Positions 1 through 7,956 of a DNA stretch of 36,545 nt are shown here, piece by piece; position 1 is the stretch's first letter, and each line of letters starts with the position of its first letter. Source of the stretch: a virus. A program made the position numbers and the translations under genes. The DNA lies in the IMG/VR virus record IMGVR_UViG_3300044490_000052, positions 1 to 36,545 of that record; one strand, given 5' to 3'. Under the pieces are notes generated by a model, which saw only the letters and a program-made list of their open reading frames with translations, had not been told where the DNA came from and made no database searches.

Positions 1-114
1 TGCGCCGACGTGCTGCGCGAGTTTCGCTGCTGGCGTTCATGTCCTACGTGTGGTGGATGCCTCACCCGTTCATCATCGGTAGTCACACCCAGGCAGTTTG
101 CGCCAGAATTGACC
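1..114 (+). repeat. left copy of terminal redundancy (circular closure)
   Basis: Identical to 36432-36545 except bases 98 (T/C) and 110 (T/A). Both differences are at third codon positions of terL and leave Val and Ile unchanged. It shows that the sequence closes on itself. Confidence 0.9.
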
Positions 115-1457
115 GTGCGATTGAAGATTACTTCAACGGCGTGTCCTCATTCATTGATATTGAGATTCCGTTTCGTCATGGCAAGTCTGACATCGTGAGT
201 CGTGCACTGCCTGCATACTTTCTCGGTAGGTGTAGCGCGTCTCAGCCTGACGTGATTCTGACCGGATATGGCGATGCTCTGGTACGTGAATACTCGAAGG
301 ACGTACAGCGGATAATCAATGGTTCGCGTTACCAGGCACTGTTTCCGAACGTAGCCATACCAAGCAGCGAGGGTACGCTTGCCTCTTGGAGCGTGTCCAC
401 TTCGGTTGGACGTGTGACGGCAACCGGCCTGGGTGGTGCCATCACGGGTAAGGGTGGCAACCTCATTGTGGTGGACGACTATTGCAAGTCACGAGCCGAA
501 GCACGCAGCGCAGCGTACCGTCAGCGTGTGTGGGACGCGTTCAACAACGACATCTTGACCAGACGTGGGCCTGCTGCCATCGTCATTGTGTGCGCCACAC
601 CTTGGCATGTTGACGGAATGCAGGCACGCATTTTCAATCAGATGGCGCTTGATCCCAATTTTCCGCAGTTCGATCGCATGCGGTTTCCTGCCCGTACGGC
701 AGAGCGTGGTTGGCTGTTTCCTGAGCGGTACAGTGAAGAGTGGTACTTGTCGCAGTACGCAGCATTAGGCCGGTTTTCGAGCGGACTGCTTGACTGCGAG
801 CCAACCGTTGAGGGTGGCAACCGGTTCAAGACAGAGCGTGGCGTAAACATTCACATTCACGATACGCGTGATGGCTGGCCAGCGTTGCGTGAAGTGCGGG
901 GTTGGGACTTGGCCAGTTCCAAGAAAGAGCGTGATAGTGATGACCCAGACAGCACGTGGGGTGTGTGCGGTGGCGTCCAAACCACGTCAAAGAACATTCA
1001 AGGTGACGTGATCAGGGAACATCACATCTGGATAAGCGATGCGGTGACATGTCGCGAAGAGGCACCGGCACGGGACGCGCTTATCAGGAAGACGGCGCTT
1101 GCTGATGGTCCCTGCATCGAGCAGCACGTGGAAGCGTTCGGTGGTTACAAGGACGCGTTTTCTTCTGCGCGGGACACGTTGAGTGGCGCAGTGTCGGTGC
1201 ACAAGTCACAGCTACCTGGTGACAAGTCGGCCAAGTTAGCGCCGTTGGAGCCTTCGTTTGAGGCGGGACATGTCCACATGTTGCGTGGTAGTTGGAACGC
1301 GGAATTGATCAAGCAGCTAACTGAGTTTCCTGACGGCTCGCATGATGACGCGTGTGACGCGCTGGCAGTAATGTTTCACGCGTGTGCTGGTGGTGAGGCA
1401 CCTGACCCGTACATTGTCGGCTTTGCGCCACGTGATGACCGAAGCGTGATCTTATGA
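1..1457 (+). CDS. terL: terminase large subunit, 3' part (gene crosses the circle junction)
   Basis: Large terminase: an ATPase motor that packages DNA through the portal, plus a nuclease that cuts concatemers. The reading frame is open from base 3. The true start is the ATG at 36398 near the right end, giving 496 aa in all. Numbering from the ATG at 39, the visible motifs are a P-loop PFRHGKS (about 44-50), Walker B LIVVDD (142-147), a coupling motif ATPWH (186-190), and an RNaseH-like nuclease with GWDLA and a C-terminal SHDDACDA acidic motif. PFRHGKS deviates from classical GxxxxGKS in the way usual for Terminase_6-type proteins. The stop overlaps the portal start as ATGA. Family assignment is confident; the packaging mode (headful or cos) cannot be read from this. 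Confidence 0.95.
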   Translation, partial: RRRAARVSLLAFMSYVWWMPHPFIIGSHTQAVCARIDRAIEDYFNGVSSFIDIEIPFRHGKSDIVSRALPAYFLGRCSASQPDVILTGYGDALVREYSKDVQRIINGSRYQALFPNVAIPSSEGTLASWSVSTSVGRVTATGLGGAITGKGGNLIVVDDYCKSRAEARSAAYRQRVWDAFNNDILTRRGPAAIVIVCATPWHVDGMQARIFNQMALDPNFPQFDRMRFPARTAERGWLFPERYSEEWYLSQYAALGRFSSGLLDCEPTVEGGNRFKTERGVNIHIHDTRDGWPALREVRGWDLASSKKERDSDDPDSTWGVCGGVQTTSKNIQGDVIREHHIWISDAVTCREEAPARDALIRKTALADGPCIEQHVEAFGGYKDAFSSARDTLSGAVSVHKSQLPGDKSAKLAPLEPSFEAGHVHMLRGSWNAELIKQLTEFPDGSHDDACDALAVMFHACAGGEAPDPYIVGFAPRDDRSVIL

Positions 1458-3013
1458 TCAATAAACAGAAGAAATCCAAGGGCGCTACCAGCGCTGAGCC
1501 GATACTGTTTTCTGGTCAGGTTTCGCGAAGCAGGGAACAGAACAACCCGCTTCGCAGTCTCACGGTGGCGCGTGCGGTGTCGCTCTTTGAGGCAGCGCAG
1601 CGTGGAGATATGTTGGAATTGCAGTGGACGTATCACTTCATTGAGGGCATCGACCCCATCTTGTTTGCTCTACAGGAACGCAGGTTTGGCGCACTGGTGG
1701 AGAAAGACATCACGGTAAAGGTGGTGCCTGAGAGCAGGAGAACGAAGAAGTTCGACGAAAAGCTGGCAGAGGACCAGCGGCAGGCTCTGTCGGAAGCCTA
1801 CGACGGAATAGACAATGTGCGAGAAGCCGTAGAGCACTTGGCGTCTGCCACGTTCAAGAGTTTTGCTCACTTGAACATCCACACCAACGAAAGTGGTGAC
1901 GTGTCGCACTTGGAACCGCTCAACCAGTGGAACTTTCTACGCGGTGGTATGTATGGACCGTGGTACTGGAATCCCGGTGCTGTCTGCACATCACACCTGC
2001 AGCTTGGCGCTACCAGCATCATCAACCCTGACGAATTTGTTATCCGTGAATGTTACCGGCATGTCAACCGGCCAGCGCTTGTGAAGTACATTCGCAAGAG
2101 TCTTGGCGAAAAGGACTGGTCAGCGTTCGTTGAGATATACGGCATTCCGGCTGCTTTCCTAGTTATGCCTGAGAACGCGTCTGAGGCGCAAGTCAGCCTG
2201 TTCAAAACCGTGGCTGCTGCTGCTGCTCAGGGTAAATCCGGCGCGTTGCCGTACGGGTCTGACGTGAAGTTTGCTACTGACCCACGTGGTGAGGCTCCTT
2301 TCGAGGAGTATCTGTCTTGGTGTGACAAGCAGATGGTCATTGTAGGAACCGGTGGCTTGCTCACGATGCTTGCCATCTCCACAGGCATGAACAGTGGCAA
2401 CGCTGATGCACACACGGAAGCATTTCGTATACTGGCCAATGCCGAGGCACTTCGCATATCTGAGTGCCTGCAGCGCAGCGTGGATCGTAAGGTACTGAAC
2501 AAGAACTTTCCTGGTAAGCCTGTACTGGCGTACTTTGAGATGGCAACCAAGGACCAGCTTAACCCGTCTGCTGTGCTCGATGACATGGTTAAGGCCAAGG
2601 CAGCGGGTCTTGAGTTCAACCCTGACGAAGTTTCCGAGAAGACAGGCTACACGTTCATCAGCGCAACAAACCCTACCGACGATGAAGAGGACGATGACGC
2701 AGGGGATGGCGAAGGTGACGACGACGATACCCGCTCTTCGCTCAACGCTGATTTGTCTGTGCTACCTGCAGTAAAACAGGCAACGGCTATACAGGATGGC
2801 ATCTTGTCGGACTGGATAAAGAAAATCGAAGACGCGTCTGCAGCGGCTAAGACGGAAAAGGATTTTCTTGCAGCGATTCAGTCTATCGTTGACGAGATGC
2901 CTGCAGACTTGCTCACAAAGGAAAACGTTGACAAGCTGGCGCTACCGCTCCAGCGTCTGATGACTGACGCTGTTGTGGGCCAGATCAGTAAACCACAAGG
3001 TAAAGCAGGGTAA
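1454..3013 (+). CDS. Mu gp29-like portal protein (DUF935 type)
   Basis: Portal forming the dodecameric ring at the capsid vertex through which DNA enters and leaves. The 519 aa match the size of Mu gp29 (about 510). The N-terminal part has the DUF935 pattern: a helix ending in DPILFALQERRFGAL, then a VxVVPES strand. The middle has YGIPAAFLVMP, corresponding to the conserved YGxP block. Residues about 409-425 are an unusually acidic run (DDEEDDDAGDGEGDDDD) before a helical C-terminus. The ATG overlaps the terL stop by 4 bases. Directly downstream is the gpI-like protease, the Mu head-module order. The acidic insert is not typical and may be a flexible or cation-binding loop (inference). Confidence 0.85.
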   Translation: MINKQKKSKGATSAEPILFSGQVSRSREQNNPLRSLTVARAVSLFEAAQRGDMLELQWTYHFIEGIDPILFALQERRFGALVEKDITVKVVPESRRTKKFDEKLAEDQRQALSEAYDGIDNVREAVEHLASATFKSFAHLNIHTNESGDVSHLEPLNQWNFLRGGMYGPWYWNPGAVCTSHLQLGATSIINPDEFVIRECYRHVNRPALVKYIRKSLGEKDWSAFVEIYGIPAAFLVMPENASEAQVSLFKTVAAAAAQGKSGALPYGSDVKFATDPRGEAPFEEYLSWCDKQMVIVGTGGLLTMLAISTGMNSGNADAHTEAFRILANAEALRISECLQRSVDRKVLNKNFPGKPVLAYFEMATKDQLNPSAVLDDMVKAKAAGLEFNPDEVSEKTGYTFISATNPTDDEEDDDAGDGEGDDDDTRSSLNADLSVLPAVKQATAIQDGILSDWIKKIEDASAAAKTEKDFLAAIQSIVDEMPADLLTKENVDKLALPLQRLMTDAVVGQISKPQGKAG

Positions 3014-3017
3014 CGGT

Positions 3018-4043
3018 ATGGACACAAAGACAGAATGCTTGAGTGTCATAGTGCTGAATGCAGCTTTCAACATCGCTGAGGACACAGCTGCCATTTTGAA
3101 ACCACAGCGCGTGTGGGGCAGGATAGCACCGGCCACGGGCGAAAAGAACGCTTTCACCACCAAGGGTAATTTGCTGATGCAGCGGTTCTCGAAGGAGTCG
3201 AACGACCGCGTTGTCGCGAACTTCGAGTCAGAAGTGCTGGTTGACAGGGAGCACATGTCAGAACTTACGAGCGACACCACGGCGTACGCGTGGATAGACG
3301 AACTTGATTCACGTCCTGACGGGTTATATGCTGCGTTCAACACTACTGACATTGGCTGGGAAGCGTTGCGTAACCGCAGGCTTCGTTTTCCGTCTGCGGT
3401 CTTCTTCCTTGACGAAAACGGCTACCCGATGAAACTAAAGTCGTGTGCTTTGACCAACAAGCACAACCTCAAGCAGCTTGGACCGATCCTCAATAAGGAT
3501 AGTGGGTCCGCAACCGAGCCTGGGCGGAACCCAGGTGATGGGGTGACGGCTAATAGCCTCACCATACAACAGGAAGGAGAGCAGATGAAAGAACTGCTCG
3601 CCGTGTTGGGGCTGAGCGAAACTGCCGATGCTCCAGCGGCTCTGAATAAGGTCAAGGAACTGATCGTAGAGCGGGACACGCTCAAGGGTAAGATCAGCGA
3701 CATGACCAAGGCAGCGCTGAACCGTGAAGCAGACGAGTTCATAGCCGCGAACAAGGCCAAGATCAAGGATCCCGCCAAGATCAAGGAATTGTTTGTGCTG
3801 AACAAGGAAGCAACGGTAGCCCTTGTCACTGCGATGAACGATGGCGCTCCTGCGCCAGCGCCTCAGCAGATCAGGCGGTCAGACGGCAAGTTGCCCGATG
3901 GGGCACCGGGTTCCAGTTCGGTGACGCTCAACAAGGAAACCGAACGTATGGAACTGATTGACCAGATTCGCACACAGAAGAGGGTATCACCAACGGTGGC
4001 GTATACCATGGCGAAGAGCAAGCGCCCAGACTTGTTCGAGTGA
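3018..4043 (+). CDS. Mu gpI-like head maturation protease with C-terminal scaffold
   Basis: Capsid maturation protease fused to scaffold, 341 aa. Residues about 1-165 resemble Mu gpI: VDREHMS (about 75-81, the VDxEH signature), a YAWIDELDSRPDGLYAAF segment, RFPSAVFF, and ALTNKHNL near residue 145. The rest is helical and charged, rich in Lys, Glu and Ala, as expected for scaffold. A longer reading from TTG at 2973 would run into the portal gene. I prefer the ATG at 3018, which lies 4 bases after the portal stop and has AGCAGGG upstream. The frame also contains a second, strong internal start (see 3585-4043). By analogy with Mu I/Z, this gene would supply protease plus scaffold while the internal product supplies scaffold alone. 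Confidence 0.8.
   Translation: MDTKTECLSVIVLNAAFNIAEDTAAILKPQRVWGRIAPATGEKNAFTTKGNLLMQRFSKESNDRVVANFESEVLVDREHMSELTSDTTAYAWIDELDSRPDGLYAAFNTTDIGWEALRNRRLRFPSAVFFLDENGYPMKLKSCALTNKHNLKQLGPILNKDSGSATEPGRNPGDGVTANSLTIQQEGEQMKELLAVLGLSETADAPAALNKVKELIVERDTLKGKISDMTKAALNREADEFIAANKAKIKDPAKIKELFVLNKEATVALVTAMNDGAPAPAPQQIRRSDGKLPDGAPGSSSVTLNKETERMELIDQIRTQKRVSPTVAYTMAKSKRPDLFE
3571..3587 (+). promoter_or_regulatory. internal ribosome binding site and start for nested scaffold
   Basis: AGGAAGGAG (3571-3579) followed by 5 bases and ATG (3585-3587), in frame inside the protease gene. It is one of the best Shine-Dalgarno sites in the head module and sits exactly at the protease/scaffold boundary. In Mu the scaffold gpZ is made from an internal in-frame start of gene I; this is the same arrangement. 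Confidence 0.75.
3585..4043 (+). CDS. nested scaffold protein (Mu gpZ-like), in-frame internal start
   Basis: A 152-aa product starting MKELLAVLG, identical to the C-terminal part of the gpI-like protease and sharing its stop. Support is the strong AGGAAGGAG site 5 bases upstream and the predicted helical, charged composition: repeated Lys/Glu/Ala stretches and an Ala-Pro linker (APAPAPQ) before the C-terminus. Scaffold would co-assemble with the major capsid protein and be removed by the protease. The size is less than that of many scaffolds but plausible for a head of this genome size. The call rests on the start site and Mu analogy; a product has not been demonstrated. Confidence 0.65.
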   Translation: MKELLAVLGLSETADAPAALNKVKELIVERDTLKGKISDMTKAALNREADEFIAANKAKIKDPAKIKELFVLNKEATVALVTAMNDGAPAPAPQQIRRSDGKLPDGAPGSSSVTLNKETERMELIDQIRTQKRVSPTVAYTMAKSKRPDLFE

Positions 4044-4083
4044 TACGCGGTAAACAGTAACAGTAGCAACAAGGAGAAATACG

Positions 4084-4437
4084 ATGACAGTAAGACTGGT
4101 GCTCCCCAACAAGTCTAGTACTGACTTGTCGGCGTACGACGGGTACGCTGTGAAGTTCGATACGGATGGTTTGAACGTGTGCAGCGCAATTACCGATCAG
4201 GCTATCGGCATACTCACAAAGGCTGGTGCCACTGAGTCGGAAGTTTGCATTCATGGCGAATGCTTGGCGAAGTGCGGCGCGGCTGTAACGGCTGCTAAGC
4301 ACGTCATCCCTCACACGGATGGAACGGTGAAGAACACCACGGCTTCTTCGCAGGAGTTCGCTCTTGCGTTGGAGACTGGTGTTACGGGTCAGTTCGTCAA
4401 CGTCTTCGTTCTTGGATCGAACAAGACCGTTGCCTAA
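4084..4437 (+). CDS. capsid decoration protein (DUF2190-like)
   Basis: A 117-aa small beta-rich protein between scaffold and major capsid protein, where head-decoration or stabilising proteins usually lie. The pattern resembles DUF2190: an exposed start of sheet (YAVKFDTDG), a GILTKAGATESEVCIHGECLAKCG barrel-like stretch, HVIPHTDGTV, and EFALALETGVTGQFVNVFVL at the end. It would bind the outer surface of the assembled capsid. AAGGAG lies 7 bases before the ATG. No signal peptide. Family assignment is by pattern and position. Confidence 0.65.
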   Translation: MTVRLVLPNKSSTDLSAYDGYAVKFDTDGLNVCSAITDQAIGILTKAGATESEVCIHGECLAKCGAAVTAAKHVIPHTDGTVKNTTASSQEFALALETGVTGQFVNVFVLGSNKTVA

Positions 4438-4482
4438 TCTGGCTAACAACAGCGAAGGAAAGGAAGCGAAAGGAACAATACC

Positions 4483-5454
4483 ATGGCTAACAGACCGAAC
4501 AATGTGACGATTCGCACAGACCTGAGGGATTATGCCCTTATGGTTGCACAGGAACTCCAGCCTATCCGCAGGCTGATCGATGTTCTTGCGCCTGTGGTTC
4601 CCACGGGTGGTAGCAACGGACAGTACAACAAGTTCGACACGCAGGCTGCGTTTGTGGCCTACCAGAAGACCTTTGCGCGTCGTGCGGTTGGTGGCGCTGC
4701 AAACGCTATCACGCTGCTCAACGACGTGGCTTCGTTCTCTGCCATGCCAAACGGACTCAGGATTTCTGTTGACGAGTTCGAGCGGCAGCAGGCTGGTAAC
4801 GATGCTGGCGCATACAACCTGGTTGAACAGGCCAAGACGCGTGTCCTCACGATCAACAGCTATACGGCCATGCTGCTTGACGTGCTGACCACGATCAAGG
4901 CGTCCGTTTCGGCAGAAGCCGGTAAGGGCAGTTGGGCTGATGCCAACGTTGACCCCATTACGGAGTTGAACAAGGTCATACTCGCCATCTACGTTGCTAC
5001 GGGCATTGTCCCCAACAACATAGTCTTCGACTTTGGCGCGTGGACGGTGTTCCAGAACAACGCCAAGGTTCGCGCTCGTATGCCTGGGGCGGACGTTGCG
5101 ATGATCACCCCTGACCGCATACGCGGCCTGCTCAGCAACCCGAACATGAACATCGAGATTGCCACTGCGGCGGCGATTGCTGCGGCCGGTGGTGGTGTCG
5201 GTTCCAGTTCGGCAAGCAAGCAGTCGGTGCTGAGGACGAGCGTGCTGGTGTTCTTCAACAGCATCACGCCTACGCAGTTCGACCCGTCGTTCTGCAAGAC
5301 GTTCTCGCCTACGTCGAACCTGTTCAGTGATGTCTTCACGTACCGTGAGGAGCCTCACCTGGACTGGCTGGAAAACAACTGGACGTCCCAGACCGTCGTG
5401 GTTGCGTCGTCGCTCTGCAAGCGGATCGACGTTGCCACCGCGTACGACGTGTAA
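4483..5454 (+). CDS. major capsid protein (HK97 fold expected)
   Basis: A 323-aa protein directly after scaffold and decoration genes. The N-terminal helix is followed by a region with PNGLRISVDEFERQQ; the C-terminal half has DPITELNKVI, a GIVPNNIVFDFGAWTVFQNN segment and a TPDRIRGLL segment, the style of HK97-fold capsid proteins. A Gly/Ala-rich loop (AAAIAAAGGGVGSSSAS, about residues 228-244) is probably a surface loop. Several purine-rich GGAA/GGAAG tracts precede the ATG. The stop is followed within 7 bases by a strong RNA hairpin (5461-5498). HK97 fold is inferred from the module, not from a diagnostic motif. Confidence 0.8.
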   Translation: MANRPNNVTIRTDLRDYALMVAQELQPIRRLIDVLAPVVPTGGSNGQYNKFDTQAAFVAYQKTFARRAVGGAANAITLLNDVASFSAMPNGLRISVDEFERQQAGNDAGAYNLVEQAKTRVLTINSYTAMLLDVLTTIKASVSAEAGKGSWADANVDPITELNKVILAIYVATGIVPNNIVFDFGAWTVFQNNAKVRARMPGADVAMITPDRIRGLLSNPNMNIEIATAAAIAAAGGGVGSSSASKQSVLRTSVLVFFNSITPTQFDPSFCKTFSPTSNLFSDVFTYREEPHLDWLENNWTSQTVVVASSLCKRIDVATAYDV

Positions 5455-5460
5455 CAAACC

Positions 5461-5498
5461 GGTGTGGGGTGTGTTGGTCACCCAATGCACCCCACGCC
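5461..5498 (+). terminator. strong hairpin after the capsid gene (no U-tract)
   Basis: Bases 5461-5477 pair with 5482-5498 around a 4-base loop (TCAC). The 17-pair stem includes three G-U wobbles and no mismatch. It starts 7 bases after the capsid stop codon. No run of T follows, so it is not a classical intrinsic terminator. It could be a transcription attenuator or a 3'-end stabiliser for capsid mRNA. Confidence 0.6.
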
Positions 5499-5527
5499 AC
5501 AACAACAGTAAGATGGAGAAGAACAAC

Positions 5528-5968
5528 ATGAACGAAAAGAAAAAGAGCAGGCTCATTGTGGCAGTGGCGTGTGTGATAACGGTTCTTGCCATGGTGGCTT
5601 CCGTGCGTGCTGGTGACGTGTTTGGTAATGCCAAGGTCACTATCGGCATAAACGGAACGTCCACGTACACGAACCTCAACAGCAGCGCCAGTGTCGTGAT
5701 ACAGCGTCTGTGGGTTCACTACGACCTCGCCACGATTGACACTGTGACGGTTACACGCGTGACCAGTACGACGTACGACGCCGACTCTAACGCGTACACC
5801 AACACGATTGGAACCGTGGTGACTGCTGCTGGATCGGGTAATGTCAACCTTTCCACGAACCTCTATTGGGGCTTGCGGTACGGTGACAAACTCGTGTTCC
5901 AGACTACCACAGGCACGGCGAATACCGGCGCTGTGGTGGTTGTTGAGTACAGGCAGCAGGAGCACTGA
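5528..5968 (+). CDS. secreted or membrane-translocated protein with signal peptide, unknown
   Basis: A 146-aa protein I do not recognise. Residues 1-28 form a clear Sec signal peptide: Lys/Arg-rich start (NEKKKSR), hydrophobic core (LIVAVACVITVLAMV), and a VRA-G cleavage site. The mature part is Thr/Ser/Asn/Val-rich and probably all beta, ending in VVVVEYRQQEH. I chose the ATG at 5528 because GGAG lies 9 bases upstream and the signal peptide begins there; another in-frame ATG is at 5513. It sits between the capsid gene and gp36 and is flanked by two strong hairpins, so it looks like an independent insert in the head operon. It may be a cell-envelope protein made during infection or a capsid-surface protein; neither is shown. 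Confidence 0.75.
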   Translation: MNEKKKSRLIVAVACVITVLAMVASVRAGDVFGNAKVTIGINGTSTYTNLNSSASVVIQRLWVHYDLATIDTVTVTRVTSTTYDADSNAYTNTIGTVVTAAGSGNVNLSTNLYWGLRYGDKLVFQTTTGTANTGAVVVVEYRQQEH

Positions 5969-5993
5969 GCCAACTAACGCGTGACCACTCATG

Positions 5994-6063
5994 GCATGCA
6001 CACACCAACCACCCCGTGTAGCCACCCCCAACCCTCCCTACATGGCCGTTGGTGTGTGCATGC
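5994..6063 (+). terminator. 16-bp perfect inverted repeat, 38-base loop
   Basis: GCATGCACACACCAAC (5994-6009) is exactly complementary to 6048-6063. The loop is C-rich. A pyrimidine-rich tract (TTCTCTTTCTT) follows at 6064-6074, suggesting a terminator or attenuator for the upstream signal-peptide gene. The gp36-like gene starts 22 bases after the stem. An operator or processing site is an alternative. Confidence 0.55.
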
Positions 6064-6084
6064 TTCTCTTTCTTAGGTAACCCA

Positions 6085-6558
6085 ATGTCAACTAACTGGA
6101 TTGTACTTTCAAGCGTGGACGTAGCAAGCTACATGTCTGCGTCACAGGTTAAGCTTACTACGGAAAGTAACAAAACAGAGGACCAGACCGACGTTGACAT
6201 TATGATCAGCGTGATTCGTGACAGGTCTAATTACGTAAGGGGTAGGGTGTCTGGAAGAGTGACCCTGAGCGACACGGCCTTTTCCGTTCCACCCGAACTA
6301 AAGAGCATCACGTGCTGGCTCATAGTTGAGGCGCTGACGGGAAGGATACCGACGCTGCTACTCAACGAAGACCAGCGTGCGATGATAAGGCGAGCGTATG
6401 ACGACCTTTTGTTGGCGGGAACAGCAGACTTTGCCATCACCACGCCTACTGACCCGACAGACACAACCACGTCGTTTGGTGTGACTTCACCTTCATTCTA
6501 CACGGAGCCGACAACAGGAACCCGTTACTTTACACGCATTCAACAGGAAGGTGTGTAG
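6085..6558 (+). CDS. Mu gp36-like head-tail adaptor (DUF1320-like)
   Basis: A 157-aa protein following the capsid genes. A central helical core, LKSITCWLIVEALTG ... EDQRAMIRRAYDDLLLAGTADFAI, matches the DUF1320/gp36 pattern in which a hydrophobic helix is followed by an RY/RA-YDDxLxxxAxG helix. Such proteins dock under the portal as neck adaptors. Pro/Thr-rich C-terminus. I chose the ATG at 6085; an upstream in-frame TTG at 6049 falls within the inverted repeat and is unlikely. The stop overlaps the next gene's GTG start by one base (TAGTG). Confidence 0.6.
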   Translation: MSTNWIVLSSVDVASYMSASQVKLTTESNKTEDQTDVDIMISVIRDRSNYVRGRVSGRVTLSDTAFSVPPELKSITCWLIVEALTGRIPTLLLNEDQRAMIRRAYDDLLLAGTADFAITTPTDPTDTTTSFGVTSPSFYTEPTTGTRYFTRIQQEGV

Positions 6559-7382
6559 TGCCACTAAAAGTAATGCCGTCGCAAGCTGCCATCAAGAAGC
6601 TGGCAGTAAAGAAGATAGTGGCGTCGAAAATGCGTACCAGGGAATGGATGCGTGTTCCGCTTGCCATTCGTGATCGTGCCTTCTTCTCTGCTGGCGTGGA
6701 GTGGACCAACGGACTGTCGGAAATGAAGGATAAGCTTAACCTTGCGATATCGTTGCGGCGTGAGGAAGTAGAGCGTGGCAGTGCATACGTTACGCGGTCC
6801 TCGTTCATTGGTGACGTGAGGAAGATGGTTCTTGCCAGCGGTAAGGGCACGGGAACTGACCCATATGATGTCAAAGACCTTGCATCTGCAGCGCGTCTTG
6901 GGTTGATCTACGATGTTCAAACGTCTCTTGCCACTGGATATGCACGGTGGCTCAAAGACCAAGATCCTGACCTTCTTGACATGTTTCCCGCACAGGAGTT
7001 GTTGCCGTCTGTTGCAGCGAACCCAAGGCCGGTTGAAGAGTGGGAAAAACGGTGGACGAAAGCTGGTGGCACTGTGATTGATGGTCGTATTGTGGGACTC
7101 AAGAACGACCCTGCATGGTCCAAGCTTTCCGTCTTTGGCGTACCATATCCGCCGTTCGACTTTGGTAGCACGCGTGTTCTGATCGACATTGAAAGGGCAG
7201 ATGCCGAAGACATGGGACTGCTCAAGCCCAGCGACGTAGTGAAGCCAACCACCGAAGACTTCAACGAGTCACTAAAGGCATCCATGACCAACGTTGCACC
7301 TGGTGTCCTGTCACGTCTCAAGAAAGTGATGGGAGACAAGATAGCCGTTGAGGGTAAAGAGATACGGTGGCTAAATGAGTGA
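6558..7382 (+). CDS. MuF-like minor head / morphogenesis protein
   Basis: A 274-aa protein with a GTG start overlapping the previous stop and AGGAAGG 7 bases upstream. It has a Lys/Arg-rich helical N-terminus. Residues about 165-215 contain WEKRWTKAGG, then DPAWSKL and VPYPPFDFGS (about 195-204), followed by VLIDIERADAEDMGLL. The PPFDFGSxxxxxxxxRxEAxxLGL arrangement is common in C-terminal parts of MuF-type minor head proteins. These usually sit at the portal or inside the head. Position after gp36 supports a head-completion role. No toxin domain is seen at the C-terminus. Confidence 0.55.
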   Translation: MPLKVMPSQAAIKKLAVKKIVASKMRTREWMRVPLAIRDRAFFSAGVEWTNGLSEMKDKLNLAISLRREEVERGSAYVTRSSFIGDVRKMVLASGKGTGTDPYDVKDLASAARLGLIYDVQTSLATGYARWLKDQDPDLLDMFPAQELLPSVAANPRPVEEWEKRWTKAGGTVIDGRIVGLKNDPAWSKLSVFGVPYPPFDFGSTRVLIDIERADAEDMGLLKPSDVVKPTTEDFNESLKASMTNVAPGVLSRLKKVMGDKIAVEGKEIRWLNE

Positions 7383-7956
7383 CGGTGTGACTATCAATCC
7401 TTCTTCACCGTACCCTTCTCCAGAGATAGACTCTGTACGTATGCTTACCGTAGCCGGAAAGAGCGTAGAAGTCGAACTGCGTAGACACTTCATGCAGTTA
7501 GACACGCGTGGTAACAGCATGGGTTGGCCCAGGAAGCATATCTGGCACAAGATTTCTTCTGCCACGTTGCTTGGCCGTGTCACCAAGGACAGCGCCACTG
7601 TGGCCATTACCAACCCGATCTTCAACATGAAGCTTTATGGTGGTGTAGTAACTCCAAAAAGGACGAGGACTCTTGCCATTCCCAACACGGCGGCGGCGTA
7701 CAGCGCGGGTTCTCCGCGTGAAGGTGTAGCGCCGTCGTCGCTCAAGGTGTTAAAGTTCAGAAAATCGGGCGCACTGGCTCTGGCTGAGGTATCCGGCAAG
7801 GCAATAACGGTGTGGTATTGGCTGGTCAAACGCGCTACAATTAAGGCTGACCCAGAGGCTCTGCCCAGCATGGAAGAGCTAGAATCAAAGGTTGGAAGAA
7901 CAGTTGATGCGTTTGTACAGCGACAATTGGCAAGGTCAAGCTGGGGTGTCGCATGA
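7375..7956 (+). CDS. Mu gpG-like virion morphogenesis / tail completion protein
   Basis: A 193-aa protein overlapping the MuF-like gene by 8 bases. It contains the block HFMQLDTRGNSMGWPRKHIWHK (positions about 39-60), resembling the conserved HFxxLDxxRxNxxGxxRxHF region of Mu gpG-type morphogenesis proteins, then a beta-rich middle and a helical C-terminus. gpG-type proteins help finish head-tail joining. The order portal, protease, capsid, gp36, F, G agrees with Mu-like heads even though no sheath gene follows. Moderate confidence. Confidence 0.5.
   Translation: MSDGVTINPSSPYPSPEIDSVRMLTVAGKSVEVELRRHFMQLDTRGNSMGWPRKHIWHKISSATLLGRVTKDSATVAITNPIFNMKLYGGVVTPKRTRTLAIPNTAAAYSAGSPREGVAPSSLKVLKFRKSGALALAEVSGKAITVWYWLVKRATIKADPEALPSMEELESKVGRTVDAFVQRQLARSSWGVA

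Noticed and set aside
1-114. true direct terminal repeat packaged in each virion
   Set aside because: Such repeats should be identical copies; here two silent differences exist and the repeat is within terL, so an assembly overlap of a circular or permuted genome is more likely.
5461-5498. tRNA or structured ncRNA
   Set aside because: Only a single long stem with a 4-base loop is present; no cloverleaf or anticodon arm.
3928-5679. 583-aa open frame on the reverse strand
   Set aside because: It lies opposite the scaffold, decoration and capsid genes, has low-complexity Arg/His-rich composition and no ribosome site. It is a shadow caused by GC-rich codon bias.
5336-6031. 231-aa reverse frame
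   Set aside because: Antisense to the capsid end and signal-peptide gene, crosses both hairpins, no supporting start signal.
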